From Myxococcales bacterium (GTDB taxonomy: Bacteria > Myxococcota_A > Polyangia > Haliangiales > Haliangiaceae), in the NCBI GenBank assembly GCA_016717005.1, contig JADJUF010000001.1, positions 186,001 to 250,000 of the forward strand: DNA of 64,000 nucleotides, written 5' to 3'. The notes beneath the pieces are model-generated. The model ran no database searches, was not told where the DNA came from, and worked only from the letters and a program-made list of their open reading frames with translations. How positions within the stretch are numbered: the first letter of the stretch is position 1; every line of letters starts with the position of its first letter. Both the position numbers and the translations under genes were made by a program. Below, piece by piece: positions 30,271-39,477 of this stretch.

Positions 30271-30927
30271 GGCCGCGGCCAGATCCCACAGTCGATCGGC
30301 GATCGCCGCCGGCTCGAGCGTGGCGTTGCCGTGGTCGAAGGCCGTGCCCTTGACCATGCCGGTCACGACCACCTCGCCGACGAACACGCCGTCGCCGGCG
30401 AGCTGCGCGTGCAGGAGCCCGACCGCCTTGTGCTGGGCGGCCTTGCCGATCGCCAGGCCCATCGCCCCGTACTGGGTCGCCATCGCGTCGACGGCGGGAT
30501 CGTAGAACGCGAAGCCGCCGCCGGTGACCAGCACCGCGCCGTGGGTGGCCACGAGCTCCGCGCGCGCCGCGCGCACCGCGGCGATCAGGCCGTGGACGCT
30601 GACGTCGAGCACGCCGCGCAGCTCGTCGGCCTCAGCCGCGAGCAGATCGCCGGCGCCGCCGCGGTAGGCGTTCCAGTGGATCACGCCGATCGGCCCGAGC
30701 GCGCCGCTGACCTCGCCGATGAGTCGCGCGACGGCGGCGACGTCGCCGAGGTCGCACGGGAACGCGCGGGCGGTGACGCCGGCCTCGGTCAGCGCGGCGG
30801 CGGCGGCGGTCAGGCGCTCGGCCGAGCGCGCGACGATCGCGACCGGGTGCCCCTCGCGTCCGAACCGGCGCGCGACCGCGTCGGAGATGCCGGGCCCATG
30901 ACCACAGACGAGGACGGTTGGCTTCAT
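30241..30927 (-). CDS. SDR-family oxidoreductase, atypical active site
   Basis: The protein has 228 residues. N-terminal NAD(P)-binding motif VCGHGPGISDAVARRFG, then ARSAERL and PCDLGD, a classical short-chain dehydrogenase layout. Where YxxxK is expected the sequence reads LAIGKAAQHKAV, so the catalytic Tyr is replaced while Lys stays; the nearest Tyr is five residues upstream in QYGAMG. This occurs in a subset of SDRs. Substrate unknown. Divergent from the methyltransferase, with starts 44 bp apart. TACTCG lies six bases before its ATG. Confidence 0.8.
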   Translation of the reverse strand: MKPTVLVCGHGPGISDAVARRFGREGHPVAIVARSAERLTAAAAALTEAGVTARAFPCDLGDVAAVARLIGEVSGALGPIGVIHWNAYRGGAGDLLAAEADELRGVLDVSVHGLIAAVRAARAELVATHGAVLVTGGGFAFYDPAVDAMATQYGAMGLAIGKAAQHKAVGLLHAQLAGDGVFVGEVVVTGMVKGTAFDHGNATLEPAAIADRLWDLAAARTDATVTFG

Positions 30928-30957
30928 GTCGATCGAGTACCACGCCCACGCGCGCGG

Positions 30958-30963
30958 TACGCT
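30958..30963 (+). promoter_or_regulatory. -10 hexamer TACGCT, leaderless start
   Basis: TACGCT lies seven bases before the ATG at 30971 and supports that start over the ATG at 30926. Confidence 0.5.
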
Positions 30964-30970
30964 CGCGCCG

Positions 30971-31756
30971 ATGCCCATGCCCCGCCTGCACCTGTTCGAG
31001 TGGAACGACCTCGCGCGCACGCCAGCGCCGCTGCGCGAGGGCATCGTCGAGATCCTGTCGCGGACGCTGCGGTGGGGCCGGATGATGGCCGGCCTGGTCG
31101 AGCCGGTCCGCGCGTTCCTGGCCGCGGCCGGCACCGACGAGGTCCTCGACCTGTGCGCCGGCGCTGGCGGCCCGGCCGGGGTGCTGGCCGAGGAGCTGGG
31201 CGACAGCGACGCGCCGCCGCGCTTCGTCCTGACCGATCTGTTCCCGCGCACCGACGCCTGGGCCGCGCTCGCGCGCGCGCACCCCGACGTGATCAGCTAC
31301 GAGGCGACGCCGGTCGACGCCACCGCGATCCCACCGGCGCTCGCGGCCGGCCGCGCGCGCATGGTCGTCAACGCGTTCCACCACTTCTCGCCGACCCTGG
31401 CCCAGGCGATCCTCGACGACGCGGTCGCCGGCTCGCGCGGCGTGTTCATCGCCGAGGCGTTCGAGCGCAACCCGCTGGCGTTCCTGTCGTTCGCGCCGGC
31501 CGGCCTGGCGGCGCTCGCGGTCAACCCGCTCCTGGCCAAGCAGGATCGCCTGGCCAAGGCGCTCCTGACCTGGGCCTCGCCGATCACGCTCGCCGCCGGC
31601 ACGTTCGACGGCCTGGTCTCGACGATGCGCATCTACACCGAGGCCGACCTGCGCGCGATGGTCGCGCGGCACGGCGATCGGTTCCGGTGGGTCTACGGGA
31701 ACTACCGCTATCCGTTCGGCGGCAAGGGCTACTACTTCTGGGGCGTGCCGGCCTGA
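30971..31756 (+). CDS. SAM-dependent methyltransferase
   Basis: The protein has 261 residues. Motif I is VLDLCAGAGGPAGVLAEEL (about residue 60), followed by FVLTDLFP and the MVVNAFHHFSP motif IV-like block. A similar class I methyltransferase family has the same LFEWNDLARTP opening and GGKGYYFWGVP ending, but its substrate is not known to me. No signal peptide. An earlier in-frame ATG (30926) would overlap the divergent SDR start, so the later one is chosen. Confidence 0.82.
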   Translation: MPMPRLHLFEWNDLARTPAPLREGIVEILSRTLRWGRMMAGLVEPVRAFLAAAGTDEVLDLCAGAGGPAGVLAEELGDSDAPPRFVLTDLFPRTDAWAALARAHPDVISYEATPVDATAIPPALAAGRARMVVNAFHHFSPTLAQAILDDAVAGSRGVFIAEAFERNPLAFLSFAPAGLAALAVNPLLAKQDRLAKALLTWASPITLAAGTFDGLVSTMRIYTEADLRAMVARHGDRFRWVYGNYRYPFGGKGYYFWGVPA

Positions 31757-31816
31757 GCGTCCGCGGGTTCGTCGTCGAACCCAGGCGGGTGGCGGGCACG
31801 TGAGACCTCCGGTGGC

Positions 31817-32623
31817 TCAGCGCGCGAGCTGGTGGTTCGGATACAGCACGATCTCGATCCGGCGGTTCTTGGCCTTGGCGCGCCCGGCCGGGCGGTACTC
31901 GCCGAACGCGACCGCCGCCAGGCGACGCGGATCGACCTGCGCGTCGGTCTGCAGGTAGTGGACGACCGTGAGCGCGCGCGCGCTCGACAGCTCCCAGTTG
32001 CTGGCGAAGCGCGGCGGCGCGCCGCGGATCGGCCGGATGGGCGTGTCGTCGGTGTGGCCCTGCACCCAGATCTGCTTGTCGGGGACGTCGTTGAGCGCAG
32101 CGCCGACCCGGGCCAGCACCGCCTGCCCGCGCGGCGTCAGCTCGGCGGCGCCGACCGGGAACAGCACCTTGTCGACCAGCTCGAGCGTGATCTCGTCGCC
32201 GCGCTGGGTGACCTGGCCCGAGCCGCCGACGACGCCCGCGAGCTTCTCCTGGACCGCCGCGGCGGCCTGGGCCTGCTCCTTGAGCGTGGCCTGTTCGGCG
32301 CGCAGCTTGTCGGCGATCTTGGTCTCGGCCGCGAGCTCGGCGCGGGCCTCGCGCAGCTCGCGCTCGAGCGATGCGCACGCCGCGGCCGGATCGACCGCCG
32401 CGGGCGCGACCGGCGCCGGCGCACCGCCGCCACCGCCGCGCAGCGACACCACCGCGCCGACGGCGCCGAGCGCGACCGCGGCGCACAGCGCGCCGACGAC
32501 CACGCGCTTGCGGCGCGGGCTGGCAGCCAGGCGCGCCGGCGGGCCGCGGCGGGCGTCGTGGGTGCCGCGCGCGCCCGGGGGACGGAGGAGGATGCCGCTG
32601 GGGTCGGACGCCGAGATCGCCAT
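31817..32623 (-). CDS. OmpA/MotB-like envelope protein
   Basis: The protein has 268 residues. A cytoplasmic N-terminus with Arg clusters precedes one membrane helix (about 42-62, RRKRVVVGALCAAVALGAVG), then a Pro/Ala linker, a coiled coil (ASLERELREARAELAAETK onward), and a C-terminal OmpA-like peptidoglycan-binding domain with VQGHTDD, NWELSSARALTVVHYL and AAVAFGEYRP, KNRRIEIVL. The topology is that of MotB, not OmpA, but no MotA gene is nearby. Likely tethers the inner membrane to peptidoglycan. TAGAGC lies seven bases before the ATG. Confidence 0.88.
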   Translation of the reverse strand: MAISASDPSGILLRPPGARGTHDARRGPPARLAASPRRKRVVVGALCAAVALGAVGAVVSLRGGGGGAPAPVAPAAVDPAAACASLERELREARAELAAETKIADKLRAEQATLKEQAQAAAAVQEKLAGVVGGSGQVTQRGDEITLELVDKVLFPVGAAELTPRGQAVLARVGAALNDVPDKQIWVQGHTDDTPIRPIRGAPPRFASNWELSSARALTVVHYLQTDAQVDPRRLAAVAFGEYRPAGRAKAKNRRIEIVLYPNHQLAR

Positions 32624-32630
32624 GCCCTTG

Positions 32631-32636
32631 GCTCTA
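32631..32636 (-). promoter_or_regulatory. -10-like hexamer TAGAGC, leaderless start
   Basis: TAGAGC lies seven bases before the ATG at 32623. Confidence 0.4.
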
Positions 32637-32901
32637 GCAAGGACGGGTCCGACCGCGCGGTGGGCCAACCCGACAGAACTGCGATGGTCCGTCGTCGCGC
32701 CACCGAGGGGGCTCGCCCCACGCTGGGGGACGCTCCCCCGCCGCGCCGATCGCTGAGCCACGCTCGCCGTGGTGGCGCCTCGAGTCACCACCCGCGGGTC
32801 AAGGCGAGGCGTCGACGTCTCGCCGAGATCGCCTCGAGCGTCGAACCACTTGATCCTCCGCTGGCCGGCGTCGGTACGCCGCGTGCATTATCGCGCCGTG
32901 G

Positions 32902-33510
32902 ATGGTGCGCATGGGCTCGATCACTAGCGACGGACCGGTCGCGGAGCAGGACGACGATCGGACGGCCGACGGCGACGAGCGGACGCTCGACCGGCGGGGG
33001 CGGCCCTCGCTCGGCGCGGCCCTCGCGGAGCACGTGATCGCGCTCGTGCTCGAGCGCACGAACGCGCGCAGGCCGGCGTGCCAGCTCGCCGCGCGGACGC
33101 CCGCGGTGGCCGCGACCGTGACCGCCCGCCGGGTCGACCTCGGCGCCGGCGCGCTCACGATGGAGGCGCTCTACGAGGTGGCCGCGCGGGCGGTGACCGC
33201 GTTCTGTGACCACGACTGCCTCGTGGTCGTGCGCCCGGGCGACGGCCCGACGTTCCTGTTCCCGCTGCCGACGGCCCGCGACGACGACGGCACCGAGGCC
33301 GACGAGGTCGTGGCGCTGTGCCGCCAGCTCGACGACGAGCAGGCCCGGCAGCGCGCGGTGGCGATCGCCGAGCGGTTCCGCGCCGACGTGAGCCGGGCCC
33401 CGGCGCTGCGCCAGCTGCTGGTCGAGGTCCGGCTCGGCGAGGGCACGATCGTCGGCGCCCCGACCCGCGCCGGCCGCCTGCTGCCGGCCGCGGTGTGGCG
33501 CCCGACCTGA
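32902..33510 (+). CDS. hypothetical cytoplasmic protein
   Basis: The protein has 202 residues, is acidic at the N-terminus, and has no signal peptide or membrane segment. Late part: HDCLVVVRPGDGPTFLFPLP and LRQLLVEVRLGEGTIVGAPTRAG. I recognise no family. Good codon bias and the TATCGC hexamer seven bases before the ATG at 32902 support a real gene. ATG at 32911 is an alternative start. It lies 53 bp before hutI and could be co-transcribed. Confidence 0.6.
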   Translation: MVRMGSITSDGPVAEQDDDRTADGDERTLDRRGRPSLGAALAEHVIALVLERTNARRPACQLAARTPAVAATVTARRVDLGAGALTMEALYEVAARAVTAFCDHDCLVVVRPGDGPTFLFPLPTARDDDGTEADEVVALCRQLDDEQARQRAVAIAERFRADVSRAPALRQLLVEVRLGEGTIVGAPTRAGRLLPAAVWRPT

Positions 33511-33552
33511 GGTCGACGGGCGCGGGCCGCGCGGACGGACGGCCCCTCGCGG

Positions 33553-33558
33553 TACCGT
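33553..33558 (+). promoter_or_regulatory. -10 hexamer TACCGT, leaderless start
   Basis: TACCGT lies five bases before the ATG of hutI. Confidence 0.4.
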
Positions 33559-33563
33559 CAGGC

Positions 33564-34810
<1,247 letters not shown>

Positions 34811-34811
<1 letters not shown>

Positions 34812-35599
34812 TGCTCGGCGCCTGCGTCGGACGCTACGAGGCCCGCGACCACGGCCTGGCGCACCCGTCCACCTCGGCCCTGGTCACGCCCGACGGCCGC
34901 TGGCTCGATCTGGGCGCGCGGTCCGACGAGGAGCGCGCGGCCCTGCTCGGCCGCCAGGTCGCGGTGCACGGGCCCCGCGCCCACGACGCCATCGCCGTCA
35001 CGGCGATCGAGCCTCACGGCGAGCTGGCGCTCGACGATCCGCTGCCGCTCGGGCTCACCGGCCGACGCGCCGAGGTCGAGGTGCTGATGACCTCGCTCGA
35101 GATGCGCGCGGATCGCGCCCCGCCGCTGGCGACGCTGCCGACGCCGGCCGGGACCGCGGTCGTCACCGCCGCGGCGTCGGTGCGCTACTACCGGTTCCTC
35201 TACGACGCCGTCGGCGCGCCCTGGCACTGGTGGAATCGCAAGCGCTGGAGCGACGATCAGCTCGCGGCCCACCTGGCCCGCCCCGCGATCGAGCTCCACG
35301 TCCTGCACGAGCACGGCACGCCGGTGGGCTTCGTCGAGCTCGATCGCACCGAGCCGGCGACCTGCGAGGTCGCCTACTTCGGGCTGGTGCCCGAGGCGAC
35401 CGGGCGCGGCCTGGGCCGCTGGTTCCTGGCCTGGAGCGTCCACGCCGCCTGGCGCGACCCGACCCTCACCCGGTTGTGGGTCCACACGTGTACGCTCGAC
35501 GGCCCGGCCGCCCTCCCCACCTACCGCCGGATCGGGTTCGTCGCCTTCCAGCACGATCGCTTCCGCCAAGTCATCGCCCTCGGAGCTCCGCCATGCTGA
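34811..35599 (+). CDS. GNAT-family acetyltransferase with unknown N-terminal domain
   Basis: The protein has 262 residues. The C-terminal ~120 residues form a GNAT fold: PVGFVELDRTEPATCEVAYFGLVPEATGRGLGRWFLAW contains the acetyl-CoA loop, followed by LWVHTCTLDGPAALPTYRRIGF. The first ~100 residues match no family I know. The start overlaps the hutI stop by one base, and the stop overlaps the next gene by seven, so it sits in a tight three-gene operon. Its substrate could be an amino acid intermediate; that is a guess. Confidence 0.82.
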
Positions 35600-36033
35600 C
35601 CCCGCACTCGTCCGATTTCGAGCAGCTCGCCGCGATCGGCGCCGTGCGCTACCTGCGCAGCGATCGACCGACCGCGCCGCCGTTCGCGGGCGGCGACGAG
35701 CCCGGGTGGGTGCGGACGATGCCGTTCCCGTGCGGCGAGTCGGCCGAGCACCGGGTCCCGGCCGAGACGCCCCGCGCGGTCCACATCTGGGTCCAGGTCG
35801 CGCCGATGAGCCTGGCCGACCTCGGGCTGGCCCGCCAGGCCCTGTGGTCGCTGCACCCGAGCATCGAGCTGGCGTGCCCGGACCCCGACGGCCGGCTCCT
35901 GCGGATCGCCCTCGCCGGCGGCACGTTCACGCCGATCCGCGACTGGATCCGGGCGATCGTGGCGTTGCCGCTGGTGGCGCTGCACGCGTCGCGGTCGATC
36001 TCGTCGGTGCTGATCGGCCTCGAGCGCGGGTGA
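35593..36033 (+). CDS. hypothetical protein
   Basis: The protein has 146 residues, with no signal peptide. The C-terminus IRAIVALPLVALHASRSISSVLIGLE is mildly hydrophobic but probably not a membrane segment. The ATG overlaps the end of the GNAT gene by 7 bp, so it is translated from the same message. No family recognised. Confidence 0.65.
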   Translation: MLTPHSSDFEQLAAIGAVRYLRSDRPTAPPFAGGDEPGWVRTMPFPCGESAEHRVPAETPRAVHIWVQVAPMSLADLGLARQALWSLHPSIELACPDPDGRLLRIALAGGTFTPIRDWIRAIVALPLVALHASRSISSVLIGLERG

Positions 36034-36137
36034 GCCCGACGCCGACGCGGCCACACCACGGCCCGGATGTAGGTCGCAAGGGGCGTGACGCACGTCGTGC
36101 GCGCCAACAATCCTCGCGTCGGCGTCGACGACCTGGA

Positions 36138-36143
36138 TACAAT
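36138..36143 (+). promoter_or_regulatory. -10 hexamer TACAAT, leaderless start
   Basis: TACAAT lies seven bases before the ATG at 36151. Confidence 0.6.
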
Positions 36144-36150
36144 CGATCGC

Positions 36151-37737
36151 ATGCGCGCACTCCTGCTCTCGATCGTGGTCGCGGCGGCCGCGGCCTGCGG
36201 CGGCACCTCGAACCCATCGCTGTGTGATCAGAACCCAGCGCCGGCCGAGTGCGCGGCGACCTGCGATCCGACGCCCGGCGCCGCCAACACCTGCGCCGCG
36301 GGCTTCCACTGCGGCGGCGACGGCCACTGCACCGCCGAGTGCACGCAGGGCGGCAGCGAGTGCGGCACCGGCCGACACTGCACGCCCGACGGCCGCTGCC
36401 TCGACGACGGCGCCTGCGTCGGCCTCGGGTGCGACATCGTCGACTGCGGCGCGCTGGGCATGCCGCCGACGACGATCTCGGGCCGGGTGTTCGCGCCCAA
36501 CGGCACGCTGCCGCTGTACGGCGTCAACGTCTACGTGCCCAACGCCGCGCTGCCCCCGACGACCGACGGCGCCGTGTGCGATCGCTGCAACGACAACCTG
36601 CCGGGCTCGCCGGTGGTCCAGATCGCCACCGACGAGAACGGCGACTTCACGCTGACCGACGTCCCGGTCGGCACCAACATCCCGCTGGTGATCTCGATCG
36701 GCAAGTGGCGGCGCACGCTGACCATCCCGACCGTCGCGCAGTGCACCGACAACCCGCTGACCGCGGTCGAGACCCGGCTGCCGAAGAACCGCAGCGAGGG
36801 CGACCTGCCCAAGATCGCGATCTCGACCGGCAGCGCCGACGCGCTCGAGTGCCTGGTCCGCAAGCTCGGCATCGACGACGCCGAGATGGGCACCGACGGC
36901 GCCGCCGCCCGCATCCACCTCTACGCCGACAGCGGCGCCGGCGGCGGCCAGGGCGCGAACTCGTTCCGCAACGGCTTCCCGGGCGGCTCGGGCACCTTCG
37001 CCAACTCGACGACGCTGTGGAACACGGTCGACAAGCTCCGCGGCTACGACATCGTGATCCTGTCGTGCGAGGGCGGGCAGCACCCCGAGACCAAGCCGCA
37101 GGCGGCGATGGACGCGCTCAAGGCCTACGCCGACCTCGGCGGGCGCGTGTTCCTGTCGCACTGGCACAACATCTGGATCGAGGGCAGCACCCGCGGCGGC
37201 GGCACCCAGGCGCCGGCGGTGTGGTCGGGCCCCAACGGCGTCGCGACCTGGAACGACAGCGGCCCGAACTTCAACACGCCGCCCGACACGATCGACGAGG
37301 TCAACAACCCCAAGGGCAGCTCGTTCGCGACCTGGATGCTCAACGTCGGCGGCTCGCCGGCCCGGGACGTCATCCCGATCGAGGCCGGCACCGGCCGCAA
37401 CACCTGCGAGGCCGTCGACAACAGCAAGGCCGAGCGCTGGGTCTACTGGGAGAACGGCGGCAACCAGTTCCCGCAGATGTTCCAGTTCACGACGCCCAAC
37501 GAGGGCGCGGTCAGCGAGCGCTGCGGCAAGGTCGTGTTCTCGGACATGCACGTGTCGGGCGACTCGGACTCGCGGTCGGGCACGCCGTTCCCGAACGACT
37601 GCGCGACCTCCGACCTGACCCCGCAGGAGAAGGCGCTGGCGTTCATGTTCTTCGACATCGCCTCGTGCGTGGGCCCGCCGATCGGCAAGGCCGCCCCGGC
37701 CGCCGGCGACTCGGCGACCAGCGCCTCGAGCCTGTAG
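36151..37737 (+). CDS. Cys-rich lipoprotein with regulatory-like and ThuA-like domains
   Basis: The protein has 528 residues. Signal peptide MRALLLSIVVAAAAACGG (lipobox AAAC). Residues ~20-95 are a Cys-rich module (CAAGFHCGGDGHC, CGTGRHC). Residues ~105-200 are a carboxypeptidase-regulatory-like beta-sandwich (TTISGRVFAPNG, IATDENGDFTLTDVP). The C-terminal half contains GYDIVILSCEGGQ and YADLGGRVFLSHWHN, like ThuA/class-I amidotransferase-fold domains, and a long loop-rich end. Such lipoproteins are common in myxobacteria; their role is unknown. TACAAT seven bases upstream supports the ATG. Confidence 0.8.
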   Translation: MRALLLSIVVAAAAACGGTSNPSLCDQNPAPAECAATCDPTPGAANTCAAGFHCGGDGHCTAECTQGGSECGTGRHCTPDGRCLDDGACVGLGCDIVDCGALGMPPTTISGRVFAPNGTLPLYGVNVYVPNAALPPTTDGAVCDRCNDNLPGSPVVQIATDENGDFTLTDVPVGTNIPLVISIGKWRRTLTIPTVAQCTDNPLTAVETRLPKNRSEGDLPKIAISTGSADALECLVRKLGIDDAEMGTDGAAARIHLYADSGAGGGQGANSFRNGFPGGSGTFANSTTLWNTVDKLRGYDIVILSCEGGQHPETKPQAAMDALKAYADLGGRVFLSHWHNIWIEGSTRGGGTQAPAVWSGPNGVATWNDSGPNFNTPPDTIDEVNNPKGSSFATWMLNVGGSPARDVIPIEAGTGRNTCEAVDNSKAERWVYWENGGNQFPQMFQFTTPNEGAVSERCGKVVFSDMHVSGDSDSRSGTPFPNDCATSDLTPQEKALAFMFFDIASCVGPPIGKAAPAAGDSATSASSL

Positions 37738-37752
37738 CGGCCGCGCCGCGCA

Positions 37753-37902
37753 GTTCAGATCAGCGGCGCGCCGCCGCCGCGGTCCAGGATCAGCCACGCG
37801 CCGCCGCCGCGGTCCAGGATCAGCCACGCGCCGCCGCCGCGGTCCAGGATCAGCCCCGCGCCGCCGCCGCGGTCCAGGATCAGCCACGCGCCGCCGCCGC
37901 GG
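37753..37902. repeat. 30-bp tandem repeat with a copy of the scoB 3' end
   Basis: Four 30-bp units begin at 37771, 37801, 37831 and 37861 with one mismatch, plus a partial fifth. They are preceded by 37753-37773 (GTTCAGATCAGCGGCGCGCCG), identical to 37969-37989 at the end of scoB. Confidence 0.95.
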
Positions 37903-37970
37903 GTCAGCTCAGGCACGTCCGCGCGGGTCCGCTCAGCCACGGCCGCCACCGCGCGGCGCCGCCGAGCGGT

Positions 37971-38597
37971 TCAGATCAGCGGCGCGCCGGTCAGCCGCGC
38001 GACCTCGGCTCGCTCGACGCCGGGTGCCAGCTCGATCACCTTGAAGCAGCCGTCGGCGGTCGGATCGAACACGCCCAGCTCGGTGATCACCCGGCTGACG
38101 ACCTTGGTCGCGGTCAGCGGGTAGGTGCAGGTCGCGACCAGCTTGTGCTCGCCGTCCTTGGTGGCGTGCTGCATGACCGCGATGACCCGGCGACACCCGC
38201 TGGCCAGATCCATCGCGCCGCCGATGCCCATGACCTTGCCGCCCGGCACCGCCCAGTTGGCGAGATCGCCGCGGGCCGAGACCTGCATCGCGCCGAGGAT
38301 CGCCAGGTCGACGTGGCCGCCGCGGATCATCGCGAACGACTGCGCCGAGTCGAAGGTCGAGCCGCCCGGCAGCACGGTCACGGTCTGCTTGCCGGCGTTG
38401 ATCAGCTGCGGATCCTCCTCGCCCTCGTACGGGAACGGGCCCATGCCGAGCAGGCCGTTCTCCGAGTGCAGGAACGCGTGGCCCTCGGGCAGGTAGTCGG
38501 CGCACAGGGTCGGCAGCCCGATGCCGAGGTTGACGATCGAGCCCGCGGGGATCTCGGCGGCGGCGCGGCGCGCCATGTCAGCTTTGGAGAACGGCAT
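37971..38597 (-). CDS. scoB: 3-oxoacid CoA-transferase subunit B
   Basis: The protein has 208 residues, full length for the B subunit. The active-site Glu lies in HSENGLLGMGP; GIGLPTLCADYLP and GGKVMGIGGAMDLASG are also present. With subunit A it moves CoA from succinyl-CoA or acetyl-CoA to a 3-oxoacid such as acetoacetate. The ATG is two bases from the 165-bp inverted-repeat element, whose end provides GGAG as ribosome binding site. It is the last gene of the catabolic operon. Confidence 0.93.
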   Translation of the reverse strand: MPFSKADMARRAAAEIPAGSIVNLGIGLPTLCADYLPEGHAFLHSENGLLGMGPFPYEGEEDPQLINAGKQTVTVLPGGSTFDSAQSFAMIRGGHVDLAILGAMQVSARGDLANWAVPGGKVMGIGGAMDLASGCRRVIAVMQHATKDGEHKLVATCTYPLTATKVVSRVITELGVFDPTADGCFKVIELAPGVERAEVARLTGAPLI

Positions 38598-38599
38598 GG

Positions 38600-38764
38600 C
38601 TAGTGCTCCGACCGGGTGGTGGTGAACCGTCCACGGAGCCGAGGCGCTCCATGGGCAAGGCGCGACGACGACGGGCTACTCTCCGTAGCTCGAGGAGTTG
38701 GAACGCAGCCCATGGAGATGGATCGGCTGCGTGGCGGCTCAACATCATCCGGTCGGAGCACTAG
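38600..38764. mobile_element. 165-bp inverted-repeat element (MITE-like)
   Basis: The ends are perfect 16-bp inverted repeats: CTAGTGCTCCGACCGG at 38600-38615 and its complement at 38749-38764. A second perfect pair, CTCCATGGGC/GCCCATGGAG, lies inside, and the bases between are about three-quarters complementary, so the whole forms a long hairpin. It fills the gap between scoA and scoB exactly and contains no ORF. Confidence 0.85.
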
Positions 38765-39477
38765 GCCTCCCGCGGGCGCGAGGTCTTGTACTCGAACGGG
38801 TCCTCGTGCTCGGGCACGTGCACGATCCGGTGGACGTAGAGCCCGGCCAGGTGGACGTCGTCGGGATCGATCGCGCCGACGTCGACCAGGCGATCGGCCT
38901 CGACCACGGTCGTGCGCGCGGCCGTGGCCATGATCGGCGAGAAGTTCCGCGCGGTCCGGTAGAACCGCAGGTTGCCGAACGTGTCGACGGTGCGCGCGCG
39001 GATCAGCGCGAAGTCGGCCGGCAGCGCCCGCTCGAGCAGGTAGGTCCGGCCGTCGAAGTCGCGCTGGTCCTTGCCCTCGGCGACGACGGTCCCGGCCCCG
39101 GTCGGGGTGTAGAACGCGGCGATGCCGGCGCCGGCGGCGCGCATGCGCTCGGCCAGGGTGCCCTGGGGCGTGACCTCGACCGCGATCGCGCCCGACGCCA
39201 TCCGGCTGTGCAGGTCCTCGTTGGTGCCGAGGTAGCTGCAGATGACCTTCTTGACGATGTCGGCGCGGAGCCACGTGGCCAGGCCCTTGCCGAGGTTGCC
39301 GGCGTTGTTCGACACCAGGGTCAGGTCCTTGACCCCGCGCTCGACCACGCCGCGGATCAGGGCCTCGGCGTTGCCGCACAGCCCGAAGCCGCCGACCATC
39401 ACCGTCATCCCCGACTCGAGACCGTCGAGCGCGGCCGCGACCGAGTCGCGGACCTTGTGGTGGTGTCGTCCGGTCAC
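38761..39477 (-). CDS. scoA: 3-oxoacid CoA-transferase subunit A
   Basis: The protein has 238 residues. Family blocks: MTVMVGGFGLCGNAEALI, LTLVSNNAG, GAGIAAFYTPTGAGT, and RTARNFSPIMATAA. It is started by GTG overlapping the aminotransferase stop (GTGA). Its own TAG stop lies inside the CTAG end of the inverted-repeat element. Together with subunit B it activates a 3-oxoacid, plausibly the end product of the amino-acid pathway encoded upstream. Cytoplasmic. Confidence 0.93.
   Translation of the reverse strand: MTGRHHHKVRDSVAAALDGLESGMTVMVGGFGLCGNAEALIRGVVERGVKDLTLVSNNAGNLGKGLATWLRADIVKKVICSYLGTNEDLHSRMASGAIAVEVTPQGTLAERMRAAGAGIAAFYTPTGAGTVVAEGKDQRDFDGRTYLLERALPADFALIRARTVDTFGNLRFYRTARNFSPIMATAARTTVVEADRLVDVGAIDPDDVHLAGLYVHRIVHVPEHEDPFEYKTSRPREA

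Noticed and set aside
29876..30289. A 137-codon minus-strand frame across the 93-bp array
   Set aside because: It only translates the tandem array and overlaps two better genes.
37755..37949. A small minus-strand protein of GGGAWLILDR repeats
   Set aside because: It is the translation of the intergenic 30-bp array and ends in the copied scoB tail; no start signal or homology.
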